This document shows positions 9,954 to 19,488 of a stretch of 49,836 bases of DNA, in pieces. The notes beneath the pieces were generated by a model. The model did not search any database and had not been told where the DNA came from. It saw only the letters and a list, made by a program, of their open reading frames with translations. The position numbers and the translations under genes were made by a program. This DNA comes from Gammaproteobacteria bacterium (GTDB taxonomy: Bacteria > Pseudomonadota > Gammaproteobacteria > Pseudomonadales > Oceanobacteraceae), in assembly GCA_013373125.1 (NCBI GenBank), contig JABXIK010000088.1, forward strand, positions 1-49,836, given 5' to 3'. The first letter of the stretch is position 1. Each line of letters starts with the position of its first letter.

Positions 9954-10352
9954 ATGGCAAAAGATTACAGTCGTACCCAGCGTCTGGGTGAGCAGATCAA
10001 ACGTGATCTTGCCCAAATGCTGCAATTTCAAGTGAAAGACCCTCGTCTAGGCTTGGTAACTCTCAATGCGGTGAAAGTGGCGTCAGACCTTGGTTATGCC
10101 GATATTTACTTCACTGTGATGAAACCGGGTATGGTGGATGCCGATGCGCAAACCATCAAAGAAACCGAAACTGTGTTGAACGACATGGCCGGCTTTTTAC
10201 GTACCGAATTGTCGCAAATCATGAAGACGCGCATTACGCCGTTGCCACGTTTTCACTATGACGTATCCCTTGAGCGCGGTCATAAGTTGACTAACTTGAT
10301 CAACAAGGCCATGCGTGAAGATCAGAGTCGTCAATCTAAAGACGAAGAATAA
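9954..10352 (+). CDS. rbfA: Ribosome-binding factor A
   Basis: Small KH-fold factor for late 30S maturation and cold adaptation, binding near 16S rRNA helix 1. It has 132 residues, the normal length, with the family features RLGEQIKRDLAQMLQ at the N-terminus, KDPRLGLVT, and a C-terminal segment RITPLPRFHYDVSLERG. It precedes truB by 26 bases. Confidence 0.97.
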   Translation: MAKDYSRTQRLGEQIKRDLAQMLQFQVKDPRLGLVTLNAVKVASDLGYADIYFTVMKPGMVDADAQTIKETETVLNDMAGFLRTELSQIMKTRITPLPRFHYDVSLERGHKLTNLINKAMREDQSRQSKDEE

Positions 10353-10378
10353 TCGCTATAAACCAGCGGAGATGTATT

Positions 10379-11344
10379 TTGGCCCGCAAACGTAAAGGCC
10401 GCGAAATCAGCGGCATTATCGTTATCGATAAACCTTCCGGTATGACCTCCAACGCCGTTTTACAGAAAGTAAAATGGCTATATCAGGCGCAAAAAGCCGG
10501 GCACACAGGTGCCCTAGACCCCATAGCCACTGGTGTATTGCCCATTTGCCTGGGTGAGGCCACTAAGTTCTCACAGCGCTTATTAGATAGTGATAAACGC
10601 TATGTCACTCGTGTGCAACTTGGTGAATCCCGGGATACGGCAGATGTGGAGGGTGAGGTATTAGCAACAGCAGCGTTACCCGTACTGACCCCAGAGAAGA
10701 TTGAAGCAGCGTTAGCAAAATACCGTGGTGAGATCACTCAAGTGCCGCCCATGTACAGCGCCCTTAAGCATGAGGGCAAAAAGCTGTATGAATTGGCACG
10801 TGAAGGGGTCGCGTTCGATATCCAGAAAAAAGCCCGCCAAGTGACCATTCACCAGCTGACTTTACTGGATTATGGGAAAGATTACCTAGAATTGGACGTG
10901 ACTTGTTCAAAAGGCACCTATATTCGCTCACTAGCCGAAGATGTGGCTAAGGCCCTAGATACCCTGGGTTATGTGGCCGTATTAAGACGCCTTGGCGCTG
11001 GGCCTTACCAAGCGGATATGATGATGACCATAAATGAGCTGGAAGCCTTGAAACCAGAGGGTTCTGAGGATTATTCCAGCATGGATAATCGGCTACTTCC
11101 GACCTATACAGCCCTAGAAAGCGTGCCTATTATTCAGGTCTCACTGGATCAAGCCAGAGATTTACAGTTTGGACGTGCAATTAAGGCCTTAGATGCTGGT
11201 GACAAGCCATTGCCTCAGGTACAATTGCGCCTTTGTCACGACCAGCAGGAGTATCTTGTGGGTTTTGGCGAAATGGATGCCCAAGGGGTAGTTGCCCTTA
11301 AGCGTCTAGTGAAGGTGCCAGAATTGGCGGCTCTTTTGAGCTAA
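10379..11344 (+). CDS. truB: tRNA pseudouridine-55 synthase TruB
   Basis: Makes pseudouridine 55 in the T-loop of tRNAs. The 321-residue protein contains the catalytic Asp47 in GHTGALDPIATGVL and the KPSGMTSN motif near the N-terminus. A PUA-like C-terminal domain follows. The start is TTG at 10379: GCGGAG at 10366-10371 is 7 bases upstream, and the only nearby ATG (10372) is in another frame. It is the last gene of the nusA operon before rpsO. Confidence 0.96.
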   Translation: MARKRKGREISGIIVIDKPSGMTSNAVLQKVKWLYQAQKAGHTGALDPIATGVLPICLGEATKFSQRLLDSDKRYVTRVQLGESRDTADVEGEVLATAALPVLTPEKIEAALAKYRGEITQVPPMYSALKHEGKKLYELAREGVAFDIQKKARQVTIHQLTLLDYGKDYLELDVTCSKGTYIRSLAEDVAKALDTLGYVAVLRRLGAGPYQADMMMTINELEALKPEGSEDYSSMDNRLLPTYTALESVPIIQVSLDQARDLQFGRAIKALDAGDKPLPQVQLRLCHDQQEYLVGFGEMDAQGVVALKRLVKVPELAALLS

Positions 11345-11436
11345 CGATTTAAGCCTTCGGTGGATACCGCTGTTTATATGCACGGTGGCTATCTTCCTTA
11401 ACCTTTATTCACGCATATACCTATGAGGAAATTATC
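11345..11436 (+). promoter_or_regulatory. rpsO leader, possible S15 autoregulation region
   Basis: The 92 bases before rpsO contain repeated GGTGG/CGGTGG elements around 11361-11390 that can pair imperfectly with CCGC. In E. coli, S15 represses its own translation by binding a pseudoknot here. A conserved pseudoknot cannot be shown by eye, so this is a positional suggestion only. Confidence 0.3.
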
Positions 11437-11706
11437 ATGGCTTTAGATGTACAAGCGAAAGCTGCCATCGTTAAAGAATATCAAACTGCTGAAGGCGACA
11501 CGGGTTCTCCTGAAGTTCAAGTAGCGCTGTTGACTCACAACATCAACGGTCTACAAGATCACTTCAAAGCCAACAAGCAAGATCACCACTCTCGTCGTGG
11601 TTTGATTCGCATGGTAAACCAACGTCGTAAGTTGTTGGACTACCTAAAGGGTAAAGACATCGCTCGTTACTCTTCTCTAATCAAGCGTCTAGGTCTACGT
11701 CGCTAA
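11437..11706 (+). CDS. rpsO: 30S ribosomal protein S15
   Basis: Primary 16S rRNA-binding protein of the 30S platform. The 89 residues match the family length exactly. Visible motifs are [14 protein letters not shown], the [20 protein letters not shown] helix and the C-terminal IKRLGLRR. A good AGGAAA lies before ATG 11437. It is followed by its own strong terminator and then pnp, as in E. coli. Confidence 0.98.
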   Translation: MALDVQAKAAIVKEYQTAEGDTGSPEVQVALLTHNINGLQDHFKANKQDHHSRRGLIRMVNQRRKLLDYLKGKDIARYSSLIKRLGLRR

Positions 11707-11721
11707 GATTAGTAAACGCTT

Positions 11722-11744
11722 AAACCCCCTCACGGGGGTTTTTG
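11722..11744 (+). terminator. Terminator after rpsO
   Basis: The stem AAACCCCC/GGGGGTTT with a TCAC loop runs into TTTT, 16 bases after the rpsO stop. Confidence 0.92.
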
Positions 11745-11838
11745 CTATTTGTTTATGGCAACAATCGGGTTGTTATAAATTTGTAAAATTTACACAGTAA
11801 AACTGGAATATTCGATCCGCACTGTGTTTCTACCCATT

Positions 11839-11873
11839 CGCCTTTTCGCTTAAGTTTAAGTTGAGAAAGGGCT
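11839..11873 (+). promoter_or_regulatory. Hairpin in the pnp leader
   Basis: A long imperfect stem-loop has its apex at CTTAA-GT-TTAAG, with CCTTTTC/GAGAAAGG as lower arms. It lies about 57 bases before pnp. In E. coli, an RNase III-cleaved hairpin in this position lets PNPase repress its own mRNA. The analogy rests on position and pairing only. Confidence 0.45.
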
Positions 11874-11929
11874 AATGCTTGGAAGTACAGGCTGGTGAAG
11901 ATTCCAACTTCTAGATCAAAAGGAAACCT

Positions 11930-14026
11930 ATGTTAGATCTAACTCCTGTAACAAAAACTTTTACCTTCGGTGACCAAGAAGTCACGTTAGAAACTAAACG
12001 CATTGCACGTCAAGCAAGCGGTGCGGTACTTGTAACCATGGGTGACGTACAAGTACTTGCCACGGTTGTGGGTGCTAAAGCGGCTAAGCCGGGTCAAGAC
12101 TTCTTCCCACTTACCGTTAACTATCAAGAAAAATATTACGCAGCGGGTAAAATCCCTGGTGGTTACATCAAGCGTGAAAGCCGCCCAAGCGAAAACGAAA
12201 CCTTGGTTAGCCGTCTAATCGACCGTCCAATTCGTCCGTTATTCCCAGAAGGTTACATGAACGAAGTTCAGCTGATCACCACTGTGGTTTCTGCTGACAC
12301 TGAAAACAACCCAGATATCGCCGCTATGATCGGTGCATCTGCTGCTCTAGCCATCTCTGGTATTCCATTCGACGGCCCAATCGGTGCTGCTCGTGTTGGT
12401 TACACTCGTGATGGTGGTTACGTATTAAACCCAACTTTCGAAACCCTAAAAACGTCTGCTTTGGACATGGTGGTAGCGGGTACCGCTGATGCTGTATTAA
12501 TGGTTGAGTCTGAAGCGCAAGAGCTAAGCGAAGACGAAATGCTAGGTGCGGTATTGTTCGCACACGAAGGTTTCCAAGTGGTTATCAACGCTGTGAAAGA
12601 ATTTGCGCAGTCTGTTGGTACTGAGCGTTGGGAATGGGAAGCGCCTCAAGTTAACACTGAATTGTACTCTGCCATGAAGTCTGCATTTGGTGCTGAGCTT
12701 TCTGCTGCTTACCAAATCAGTGACAAGATGGCTCGTTACGCACAAGTTGACGCCATCAGCGCGAAATTGAAAGAACAGTTCGTAAAAGAAGAAGGCGAAG
12801 AAAGCAACGCTGATGAAGTGTCTAAACTGTTCAAGAAATTGCAAAAAGAAGTGGTACGTGAGCGTATCGTAAATAACGAACCGCGTATCGACGGTCGTGA
12901 TAACAAAACCGTACGTGGCCTAAATATCCAAACTGGCGTATTAAAAGGTACTCACGGTTCTGCATTGTTCACTCGTGGTGAAACTCAGTCTATCGGTACT
13001 GTAACTCTTGGTTCTACCCGTGATGCGCAAACCATCGAATTCTTACACGAAGTGATCAAAGATAACTTCATGTTCCACTATAACTTCCCTCCGTACTCTG
13101 TAGGTGAGTGTGGTCGTATGGGTGCGCCAGGTCGTCGTGAAATTGGTCACGGTCGTTTAGCTCGTCGTGGTGTTCAAGCCATGATGCCTAAACTAGAAGA
13201 TTTCCCATACACAGTGCGTGTGGTTTCTGAAATCACTGAATCAAACGGTTCATCTTCAATGGCGTCTGTATGTTCTGCGTCTCTTGCTCTTATGGATGCA
13301 GGTGTTCCGCTTAAAGCACCAGTAGCCGGTATCGCTATGGGTCTTGTGAAAGAAGGCGAGAAATTTGCCGTTCTTACAGACATCTTAGGTGATGAAGATC
13401 ACCTTGGTGATATGGACTTTAAAGTAGCGGGTTCTGAAGCGGGTATCACGGCTCTACAAATGGATATCAAGATCCAAGGTATTACTGAAGAGATCATGGA
13501 GATTGCACTAGAGCAAGCACTTGATGCGCGTATGACCATCTTGAAGCAAATGAATGAAGTGCTTCCAGCGGCTCGTACTGAGATGCCTGACAATGCACCG
13601 ACTTACCTAACGCTAAAAATTCCTTCTGACAAAATTGCAGAAGCAATCGGTAAAGGCGGCGCGACTATTCGTGGTATTTGTGATGAAACTGGCGCAGACG
13701 TGGACATCTCTGACGAAGGTCTTATCAGCATCTTTGCACTGACAAAAGTGGCCGCTGAAAAAGCTAAGTCTATGTTCGAAGCGGTAACCGCTGAAGCAGA
13801 AGTAGGCACCATTTACACTGGTAAAGTAAATAAGATCGTCGACTTTGGTGCGTTCGTTAACATCTTGCCAGGCAAAGATGGCTTAGTGCACATTTCTCAA
13901 ATCTCTGAAGAGCGCGTTGAAAACGTGGGCGACTTCTTGAAAGAAGGCCAAGAGATTAAAGTTAAGGTACTAGATGTTGATAATAAGGGTCGTATCAAGT
14001 TAACCCTTAAGGGCATCGACGCTTAA
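11930..14026 (+). CDS. pnp: Polyribonucleotide nucleotidyltransferase (PNPase)
   Basis: Phosphorolytic 3'-5' exoribonuclease and degradosome partner. The 698-residue protein shows two RNase PH-like domains. The first contains [21 protein letters not shown] and the second [14 protein letters not shown] and [12 protein letters not shown] domain ([14 protein letters not shown]) and a C-terminal S1 domain ([16 protein letters not shown]) complete it. ATG at 11930 follows AAAGGAAA. Between it and rpsO lie a terminator and a hairpin-bearing leader. Confidence 0.98.
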   Translation: MLDLTPVTKTFTFGDQEVTLETKRIARQASGAVLVTMGDVQVLATVVGAKAAKPGQDFFPLTVNYQEKYYAAGKIPGGYIKRESRPSENETLVSRLIDRPIRPLFPEGYMNEVQLITTVVSADTENNPDIAAMIGASAALAISGIPFDGPIGAARVGYTRDGGYVLNPTFETLKTSALDMVVAGTADAVLMVESEAQELSEDEMLGAVLFAHEGFQVVINAVKEFAQSVGTERWEWEAPQVNTELYSAMKSAFGAELSAAYQISDKMARYAQVDAISAKLKEQFVKEEGEESNADEVSKLFKKLQKEVVRERIVNNEPRIDGRDNKTVRGLNIQTGVLKGTHGSALFTRGETQSIGTVTLGSTRDAQTIEFLHEVIKDNFMFHYNFPPYSVGECGRMGAPGRREIGHGRLARRGVQAMMPKLEDFPYTVRVVSEITESNGSSSMASVCSASLALMDAGVPLKAPVAGIAMGLVKEGEKFAVLTDILGDEDHLGDMDFKVAGSEAGITALQMDIKIQGITEEIMEIALEQALDARMTILKQMNEVLPAARTEMPDNAPTYLTLKIPSDKIAEAIGKGGATIRGICDETGADVDISDEGLISIFALTKVAAEKAKSMFEAVTAEAEVGTIYTGKVNKIVDFGAFVNILPGKDGLVHISQISEERVENVGDFLKEGQEIKVKVLDVDNKGRIKLTLKGIDA

Positions 14027-14163
14027 TTGAATAATCGCTAACAGCATCGTCATAGCGTTGTTAAACTTTGGCTCCGGTTACTCATTTATTATTTATAAAT
14101 TGCGTATCCTCGCTAAAGTTTGCCTAGCTATGACATCTTCGTTAACGCGATTAAGAAGACTTC

Positions 14164-14204
14164 AATAAACCTAGTTATTTGCTTAACTGGGTTTATTTTT
14201 AAAA
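14164..14204 (+). terminator. Terminator in the pnp-slyD gap
   Basis: AATAAACCTAGTTA pairs with TTAACTGGGTTTATT around a TTTGC loop and runs into a T-rich tail. I see nothing else clear in the 232-bp gap at 14027-14258. Confidence 0.8.
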
Positions 14205-14258
14205 AGACATTCACATTAAGCGCAAGCTTAATACCGGCGAAACCCAATAGGAGTAGCC

Positions 14259-14744
14259 ATGACAATTGCAGAAAATAAAGTCGTAACTCTTGAGTTTACG
14301 GTTAAAAATGCAGAAACCGGTGACGTAATCGAATCTTCTGAAGGTTCTGAGCCATTAGTATATCTACACGGTTTTAATAACTTGGTTCCAGGTTTGGAAG
14401 CAGAGCTTGCTGGTAAAACAGTAGGCGACAAATATGACGTAACCGTTAGTCCTGAAGAAGGTTACGGCGTACGTGATGAAAGCCTAGTTCAACAAGTGCC
14501 TAAAGAAGCGTTTCAAGGTATCGACAACATTGAAGTTGGCATGGCATTCACGGCTGATGGTCCTCAAGGTCCAGTAGTCGTTGAAGTAACTGCTATTGAA
14601 GCAGATCTTGTTACGGTTGATGCTAACCACCCATTAGCAGATGTAACATTATCTTTCTCTGGTGAAGTGAAAGAAATCCGTGATGCTAGCAAAGAAGAAT
14701 TAGATCACGGCCACGTACATGGACCAGGTGGTCACCACCACTAA
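14259..14744 (+). CDS. slyD: FKBP-type peptidyl-prolyl isomerase SlyD
   Basis: Cytosolic prolyl isomerase and metallochaperone that supplies nickel to hydrogenase/urease maturation. The 161-residue protein has the split FKBP domain (LVYLHGFNNLVPGLE; EEGYGVRDE) with the insert-in-flap chaperone domain in the middle (VPKEAFQGIDNIEVGMAF). Its C-terminal tail, DHGHVHGPGGHHH, is His-rich but shorter than in E. coli. It has its own terminator at 14762. The closely related FkpB lacks the His tail, so SlyD is favoured. Confidence 0.93.
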   Translation: MTIAENKVVTLEFTVKNAETGDVIESSEGSEPLVYLHGFNNLVPGLEAELAGKTVGDKYDVTVSPEEGYGVRDESLVQQVPKEAFQGIDNIEVGMAFTADGPQGPVVVEVTAIEADLVTVDANHPLADVTLSFSGEVKEIRDASKEELDHGHVHGPGGHHH

Positions 14745-14761
14745 TCTTTGTAACGATTGGT

Positions 14762-14799
14762 AAATGGCAAAAAGAGCAATCTTTTTGCCATTTTTTTTG
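14762..14799 (+). terminator. Terminator after slyD
   Basis: A 13-bp stem, AATGGCAAAAAGA/TCTTTTTGCCATT, with a GCAA tetraloop runs into T8. Confidence 0.93.
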
Positions 14800-14938
14800 C
14801 CCGTAAGAATTAGATAGATTTCGCCATTGAGGACACAAACATGGCCTTTTAGGTCAGGAAACCACAGGCTACTTGGCAGCTTGTTACGATGTGAGTATGC
14901 TGATTCCAATAATAAAAACAAAGTTATAGAGGGCGATT

Positions 14939-15826
14939 ATGGAAGCTGGTTTACTTGTTAAGGTGATCCTGCCGGCATCACTGTTCATTATTATGTTAGG
15001 CATGGGCTTAGCATTGAAACCCGTTGATTTTAAAATGGTGCTCGTGCGTCCAAAAGCAGTGGCTTTGGGTGTGATTGCACAAATGGTGATGTTGCCGTTA
15101 TTGGCGTATGCGGTGGTCTTGGCGTTTGGCATGACAGGCGCGGTAGCCGTGGGGGTAATGATTCTCGCGCTATGCCCAGGTGGTACTACATCTAATTTGT
15201 ACACCTACTTGGCGAAAGGGGATATAGCTTTGTCTGTGACCTTAACGTCGCTTGTGAGTTTGATTGCACCGTTCACAGTGCCTTTGATGATTGTGTTATT
15301 TATGAGCCTGTTAATGGGTCAAGAAGAGTACATTCAATTACCTGTCCTCAAAACCATTATTCAATTAGTGGTGATCACCATCATCCCTATTTCAATCGGT
15401 ATGTTCATTAATCATAAAAAGCCTGAGCTTTCTAAAAAAGCAGAAAAGCCGGTGAAAGTATTTTCAATTCTGTTTTTATTTTTCATCGTAGCGTTAATTG
15501 TTTTGCAAAATATAAACAACATGGGGTCTTATTTTGCACAAGCGGGCTTAGCTGCCATCGTATTGAATATCGCGAGTATGATGCTGGGTTACTTTATCGG
15601 GAAATTAGCGAACTTGAATGAAGCCCAAAGCAAAGCAATTGGTATTGAAGTGGGTTTTCAAAATGGCACATTGGCCATCGTAATCGCACTGACGTTATTA
15701 CAGAATACCGAAATGGCCATCGCGGCAACTTGCTATAGCTTAAGTATGTTTGTAACTGGCGCTATATTCGCAATGATCTTGGCCAATAAAACCAAGGTGG
15801 CAGTTGAAGTGGATGCAAACGCTTAA
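14939..15826 (+). CDS. Bile acid:sodium symporter (BASS) family transporter
   Basis: An inner membrane protein of 295 residues with about nine to ten hydrophobic segments. The family motif CPGGTTSN lies at residues 79-86 and a second conserved crossover region, GIEVGFQNGTLA, near residue 235; both form the sodium sites in the BASS/NTCP fold. Bacterial members move organic anions such as pantoate or 2-keto acids. The substrate here cannot be told from the sequence. AGAGGG lies 5 bases before ATG 14939. It is a single gene between two terminators. It could help carry a carboxylate such as glyoxylate, but nothing shows that. Confidence 0.85.
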   Translation: MEAGLLVKVILPASLFIIMLGMGLALKPVDFKMVLVRPKAVALGVIAQMVMLPLLAYAVVLAFGMTGAVAVGVMILALCPGGTTSNLYTYLAKGDIALSVTLTSLVSLIAPFTVPLMIVLFMSLLMGQEEYIQLPVLKTIIQLVVITIIPISIGMFINHKKPELSKKAEKPVKVFSILFLFFIVALIVLQNINNMGSYFAQAGLAAIVLNIASMMLGYFIGKLANLNEAQSKAIGIEVGFQNGTLAIVIALTLLQNTEMAIAATCYSLSMFVTGAIFAMILANKTKVAVEVDANA

Positions 15827-15853
15827 CGAGTTATAAAGCCAAATGGTTAAACG

Positions 15854-15898
15854 TCAAACATAAAAAAAGGTGACACAGTCACCTTTTTTTATGTTTGA
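15854..15898. terminator. Bidirectional terminator with a perfect 21-bp stem
   Basis: TCAAACATAAAAAAAGGTGAC pairs without mismatch to its complement around a 3-nt ACA loop, ending in T7 on either strand. It separates the rightward BASS gene from the leftward rutR-like gene. Confidence 0.95.
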
Positions 15899-15913
15899 GA
15901 ATAATGCTGTGTT

Positions 15914-16555
15914 TTATCTTTGTGGAACATGCAGTCCGCAACCAGATAAGATCATATTGGTTAAAAACTCGGTAATGTGTTCGATATCATCACGTTCGTA
16001 CTCGCGGCGATTCATGACTTCTAATACTTGTGTGCTGAAATCCGCATAGTGCTGAGTAGTGGCCCAAATCATAAAAATAAGGTGTGTGGGATCTATTGGT
16101 GCCATCTTGCCTTGATCGATCCAGCTTTGAATCACGTTTGTTTTTTCTTTCACCCATACGCGCATGTCTTTACTGATGTACTGTTTAAGATGGGGCGCGC
16201 CTTGGATAATCTCCATGGCGAATATTTTTGATCCATTGGGATTGGTATACGACATTTGCATCTTACTGCGAATGAATCGCGTTAAGACTTCTTTCGGATC
16301 ACTTTCCGGACTCATGTCATCCAGTATTTGGTTCCAATTACTGATGATTTCTTCCAAAACGGTTTGATAAAGGTTGGCTTTGTTTTTGAAATAATAGTGA
16401 ATATTGGCTTTGGGTAGGCCGGCACGATCGGCAATGGATTGCATGCTGGTGCCTTTATAGCCGTGTAATACAAACTCATCTTCCGCCGCTTTTAGGATTT
16501 GCTCGCTATTACGCTCACGGATTTTGCTTTTTTTTGGGGTTTCAATATTACTCAC
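15914..16555 (-). CDS. RutR-like TetR-family regulator
   Basis: A 213-residue repressor-type protein. The N-terminal helix-turn-helix covers residues of the type TSMQSIADRAGLPKANIHYYF. The C-terminal domain has the stretch APIDPTHLIFMIWATTQHYADF, which is nearly the same as in E. coli RutR, a repressor that senses uracil/thymine and also controls purine genes. The frame is open 19 codons further upstream. GTG at 16555 is preferred because AGGAAGG sits 8 bases before it and homologue length (about 212) fits. There is no rut pyrimidine operon nearby. The neighbours are all purine genes, so it probably controls them through the sites at 21136-21171. Confidence 0.88.
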   Translation of the reverse strand: MSNIETPKKSKIRERNSEQILKAAEDEFVLHGYKGTSMQSIADRAGLPKANIHYYFKNKANLYQTVLEEIISNWNQILDDMSPESDPKEVLTRFIRSKMQMSYTNPNGSKIFAMEIIQGAPHLKQYISKDMRVWVKEKTNVIQSWIDQGKMAPIDPTHLIFMIWATTQHYADFSTQVLEVMNRREYERDDIEHITEFLTNMILSGCGLHVPQR

Positions 16556-16623
16556 AGGTACAGCCTTCCTAGTCGTATGTCTCAATGATACAACAGCCAG
16601 CGTAAAGGGCAAAAGTAATCACT

Positions 16624-16659
16624 GAACAAAAAAGGGCCACACGGATGTGGCCCTTTGTC
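16624..16659 (-). terminator. Terminator of the leftward transporter operon
   Basis: On the minus strand AAAGGGCCACA/TGTGGCCCTTT with a small loop runs into T6. It ends the ABC-tsx transcript before the rutR-like gene, which must then have its own promoter. Confidence 0.9.
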
Positions 16660-16678
16660 TGTTTATTGCACAGTTTTA

Positions 16679-17371
16679 TTATAAGTGTGCTTTTAACAGT
16701 AGGCTAACGGCACTTTGATCTTCAGTTTGGCCAATTTTGTTCTGCCAGTAGAAGTATTCCACACCGAGTTTCACTTTGTTGGAGATGCCAAGCATAGGAC
16801 CAATGTTGTAAGTAATTTGTGGGTTAATCATCAACTGATCTTCTGCTGAATCGTTGTCAAAGGAGTAATCCACATAGCCATCAATATTAAAGTTACCGCT
16901 AGAAGCACCATAGGTTAGTGTGATTTGGTTGTCGTCATCACCATCGTTATACGCACGATAGAAGGTGGCAGAAGCGAAGTTCATACCTGGAATAGCAAGA
17001 TCCAAACCCACACCGTATAAGTAGTTGTCGAAGTTGGCGAACTGGCTAGAACCACTTTCATAGGTCATCGCCGCATTCACACCAGATACAAATCCGTCCA
17101 GTTTTAAAAGTGAAACTTTAGGGCTTACCTCTGCATAGGTTTCTGTAATATCGCCCACGTGACGGTCAACAAACATGAACAAACCACCCCAGCTATGACC
17201 AGAAGCGTGTTCAAGTGTCGTCGTCGTATAGGTTTCATCATCACCAGAGAATGCATTGGTGTAGCTGCTACCTTCTAGTACAGAAATACTGGTGTCACTC
17301 CAGAATTGTTCGGCTTGAGCCGCTGAACTTAGTAGCGCTGCGCTGGTTAGGGTCAATAGAGTTTTTTTCAT
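16679..17371 (-). CDS. Tsx/OmpK-like nucleoside-type outer membrane channel
   Basis: A predicted outer membrane beta-barrel of 230 residues. A clear signal peptide ends at AQA-EQF (cleavage after residue 20). The mature part alternates polar and hydrophobic residues. It carries the family stretch LEHASGHSWGGLFMFVDRH and Tsx-like terminal strands. The last residue is Leu, not the usual Phe. E. coli Tsx passes nucleosides; here the operon with a nucleoside-type ABC importer and purine enzymes suggests purine uptake. GGAGAG lies before the ATG. Confidence 0.85.
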   Translation of the reverse strand: MKKTLLTLTSAALLSSAAQAEQFWSDTSISVLEGSSYTNAFSGDDETYTTTTLEHASGHSWGGLFMFVDRHVGDITETYAEVSPKVSLLKLDGFVSGVNAAMTYESGSSQFANFDNYLYGVGLDLAIPGMNFASATFYRAYNDGDDDNQITLTYGASSGNFNIDGYVDYSFDNDSAEDQLMINPQITYNIGPMLGISNKVKLGVEYFYWQNKIGQTEDQSAVSLLLKAHL

Positions 17372-17444
17372 TTTTCTCTCCGTTGTGTTTTATTTTTTGT
17401 TGTGTGTATTTAATGCTTAAGCAAAAAATTCGGTTTTAATTTTT

Positions 17445-18371
17445 TTATAGTTGTGGTCTGTACGGCACACCTAATGACATGGGCGCACTAAGCTTGGCCT
17501 TGGTTTGATTACTGGAAAGTAAAACCAATACCGCAATGGTGGCCACATAAGGCAGCATGGCTAAAATACTCGGTGAAATTTCGTAGCCAGTGCCTTGTAG
17601 AATTAAGTGCATGATGCTGGCAACACCAAATAAATAGGCACCTAACATGATGCGACCCACTTTCCAGCTGGCGAATACCACCAGTGCCAATGCAATCCAG
17701 CCTTTACCCGCAGTCATGCCTTCACTCCATAGTGGGGTGTAAGCCAGCGATAGATACCCGCCGGCCAGACCGGCCATAGCGCCGCCAAACATCACCGCTA
17801 AATAACGCACACCATGTACATGAATTCCCATGCTGTTGGCGGCTTCTGGGTTTTCTCCAACGGCTCTTAGTTTTAAGCCCACGCGTGTACGAGTGAGAAC
17901 TAAATACAAAAGAGCAAACATGAAAAAGGAAAAATAAACCAAGGTGTCTTGTTGGAAGAGTGCTTTACCGATAACAGGAATGTCACTTAACAAAGGAATC
18001 GCAAGTGGTTGAATGCCATCAATACCAATACCCACATAATTCGCGCCAATAAATGCACTGAGACCTCCGCCAAATATGGTCAGAGCTAAACCGCTGGCCA
18101 CTTGATTCGATACCAGCGTGATGGATAAGAAACCAAACAACAGGGACATGAGAATGCCTGCGATAATGGCCATTAAAATAGCGATGAATAAACTGCCTGT
18201 AGTGACAGCTGCCACAAAGCCTATGACGGCTCCCATTAGCATCATGCCTTCTTGACCCAGGTTTAAAACGCCGGATTTTTCACACACCATTTCGCCAAAG
18301 GCCACAAGAATAAGAGGTGTGCCTGTGCGAATGGTCGCGTATAAAATGTTAGTGATTAAATCGATGTCCAT
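17445..18371 (-). CDS. Nucleoside/purine-type ABC importer permease 2
   Basis: An inner membrane permease of 308 residues from the preferred ATG at 18371, which has AAAGG 7 bases upstream. A start 18 codons earlier would overlap the preceding gene. About eight to nine hydrophobic segments are visible, with EKSGVLNLGQEGMMLMGA near the N-terminus. That motif marks the BPD_transp_2 permeases of the BMP-type (guanosine/nucleoside, YufQ/NupQ-like) importers. It pairs with the permease encoded 19 bases upstream. The substrate is inferred from the operon. Confidence 0.9.
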   Translation of the reverse strand: MDIDLITNILYATIRTGTPLILVAFGEMVCEKSGVLNLGQEGMMLMGAVIGFVAAVTTGSLFIAILMAIIAGILMSLLFGFLSITLVSNQVASGLALTIFGGGLSAFIGANYVGIGIDGIQPLAIPLLSDIPVIGKALFQQDTLVYFSFFMFALLYLVLTRTRVGLKLRAVGENPEAANSMGIHVHGVRYLAVMFGGAMAGLAGGYLSLAYTPLWSEGMTAGKGWIALALVVFASWKVGRIMLGAYLFGVASIMHLILQGTGYEISPSILAMLPYVATIAVLVLLSSNQTKAKLSAPMSLGVPYRPQL

Positions 18372-18390
18372 GTTTTTACCTTTTAAACTC

Positions 18391-19488
18391 TTATGCAGAA
18401 ACGCGATTGGTGGTAGGCGCTTCAATATTCGCAGGTGCTTTTTTCACAATGCGATAGCCAATTAATAAATCGCTGGCTAATAAAAAGAACAGCAGCATGC
18501 CTTGAAATAAACCTGTGATGGATTTAGGTAAACTCATTTCAATTTGCACCATTTCGCCACCCATATACGTCAGTCCCATTAACATGCTGGCGAATAAAAT
18601 TCCTAAGGGATGCATGCGACCTAAAAATACAACGATGATGGCGGCGTAGCCGTAACCAGGAGAAATGTAGGGGATAAGTTGACCAATAGGGCCGGTCACT
18701 TCACTCACACCAGCCAAACCGGCTAGTGCGCCACACACTAAAAGGGCAAACCAAATTAAGGCGTTTTCTTTAAAGCCTGCATATCTTGCAGCGGCTTTGT
18801 CTTCACCGAGTACTTGAATTTGAAATCCTAACCAACTGCGAGAGATGAGCGTCCAGATGGCCACCATGGCGAACAGGCCAAAGAAAATAGCAATGGTTAA
18901 ACGATAGTCTTCGTGTAGCAGTGGCAAAATAGCGGCGTTGGCAAACATGGCCGATTCAGGAAAATTAAAACCACTGGGGTCTTTTAATGGGCCATGTACC
19001 GCCCATAACAACGCATTAAGTGCGATGTAGTTGAGCATGATAGTGGTGAGAATTTCATTGGCGTTGAATTTGGTTTTCAATAAGGCTGCGAGTGCTGCCC
19101 AAGCTAAACCACACAGTGCACCAAATAATAAAATAGGTATGAGAACCCAACTGGATTCGGCATCTAAAAATTGTAACGCCATGAAGCCGCCGCCAAGACC
19201 ACCCATGATGAATTGGCCTTCTGCGCCAATGTTCCAAATCTTAGCTTTAAAGCACAGGCTTAATCCCATGGCGCACAATAATAACGGCGCTACCTTCATG
19301 CCTAATTCGGTTAAGCCATACGCATCGCTTAACGGCAGAATAAAAAAAGTATGCAATGCCGTGAAAGGATTATGTCCAAGGCTTGCAAACAGAATACCAC
19401 CAAACAATAGAGTGAGAGCAAATGCAATCAAAGGCGAGCAATACGCCATGGTGCGAGAATCGAAAGGGCGTTTTTCTAACTTAAACAT
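18391..19488 (-). CDS. Nucleoside/purine-type ABC importer permease 1
   Basis: The first permease of the pair (365 residues from ATG 19488; an alternative ATG lies at 19500). It has roughly ten hydrophobic segments and the motif FKAKIWNIGAEGQFIMGGL, the counterpart of the motif in the second permease and typical of YufP/NupP-like subunits. The start overlaps the last codons of the ATPase gene by 8 bases, so the three genes are translationally coupled. Confidence 0.9.
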   Translation of the reverse strand: MFKLEKRPFDSRTMAYCSPLIAFALTLLFGGILFASLGHNPFTALHTFFILPLSDAYGLTELGMKVAPLLLCAMGLSLCFKAKIWNIGAEGQFIMGGLGGGFMALQFLDAESSWVLIPILLFGALCGLAWAALAALLKTKFNANEILTTIMLNYIALNALLWAVHGPLKDPSGFNFPESAMFANAAILPLLHEDYRLTIAIFFGLFAMVAIWTLISRSWLGFQIQVLGEDKAAARYAGFKENALIWFALLVCGALAGLAGVSEVTGPIGQLIPYISPGYGYAAIIVVFLGRMHPLGILFASMLMGLTYMGGEMVQIEMSLPKSITGLFQGMLLFFLLASDLLIGYRIVKKAPANIEAPTTNRVSA

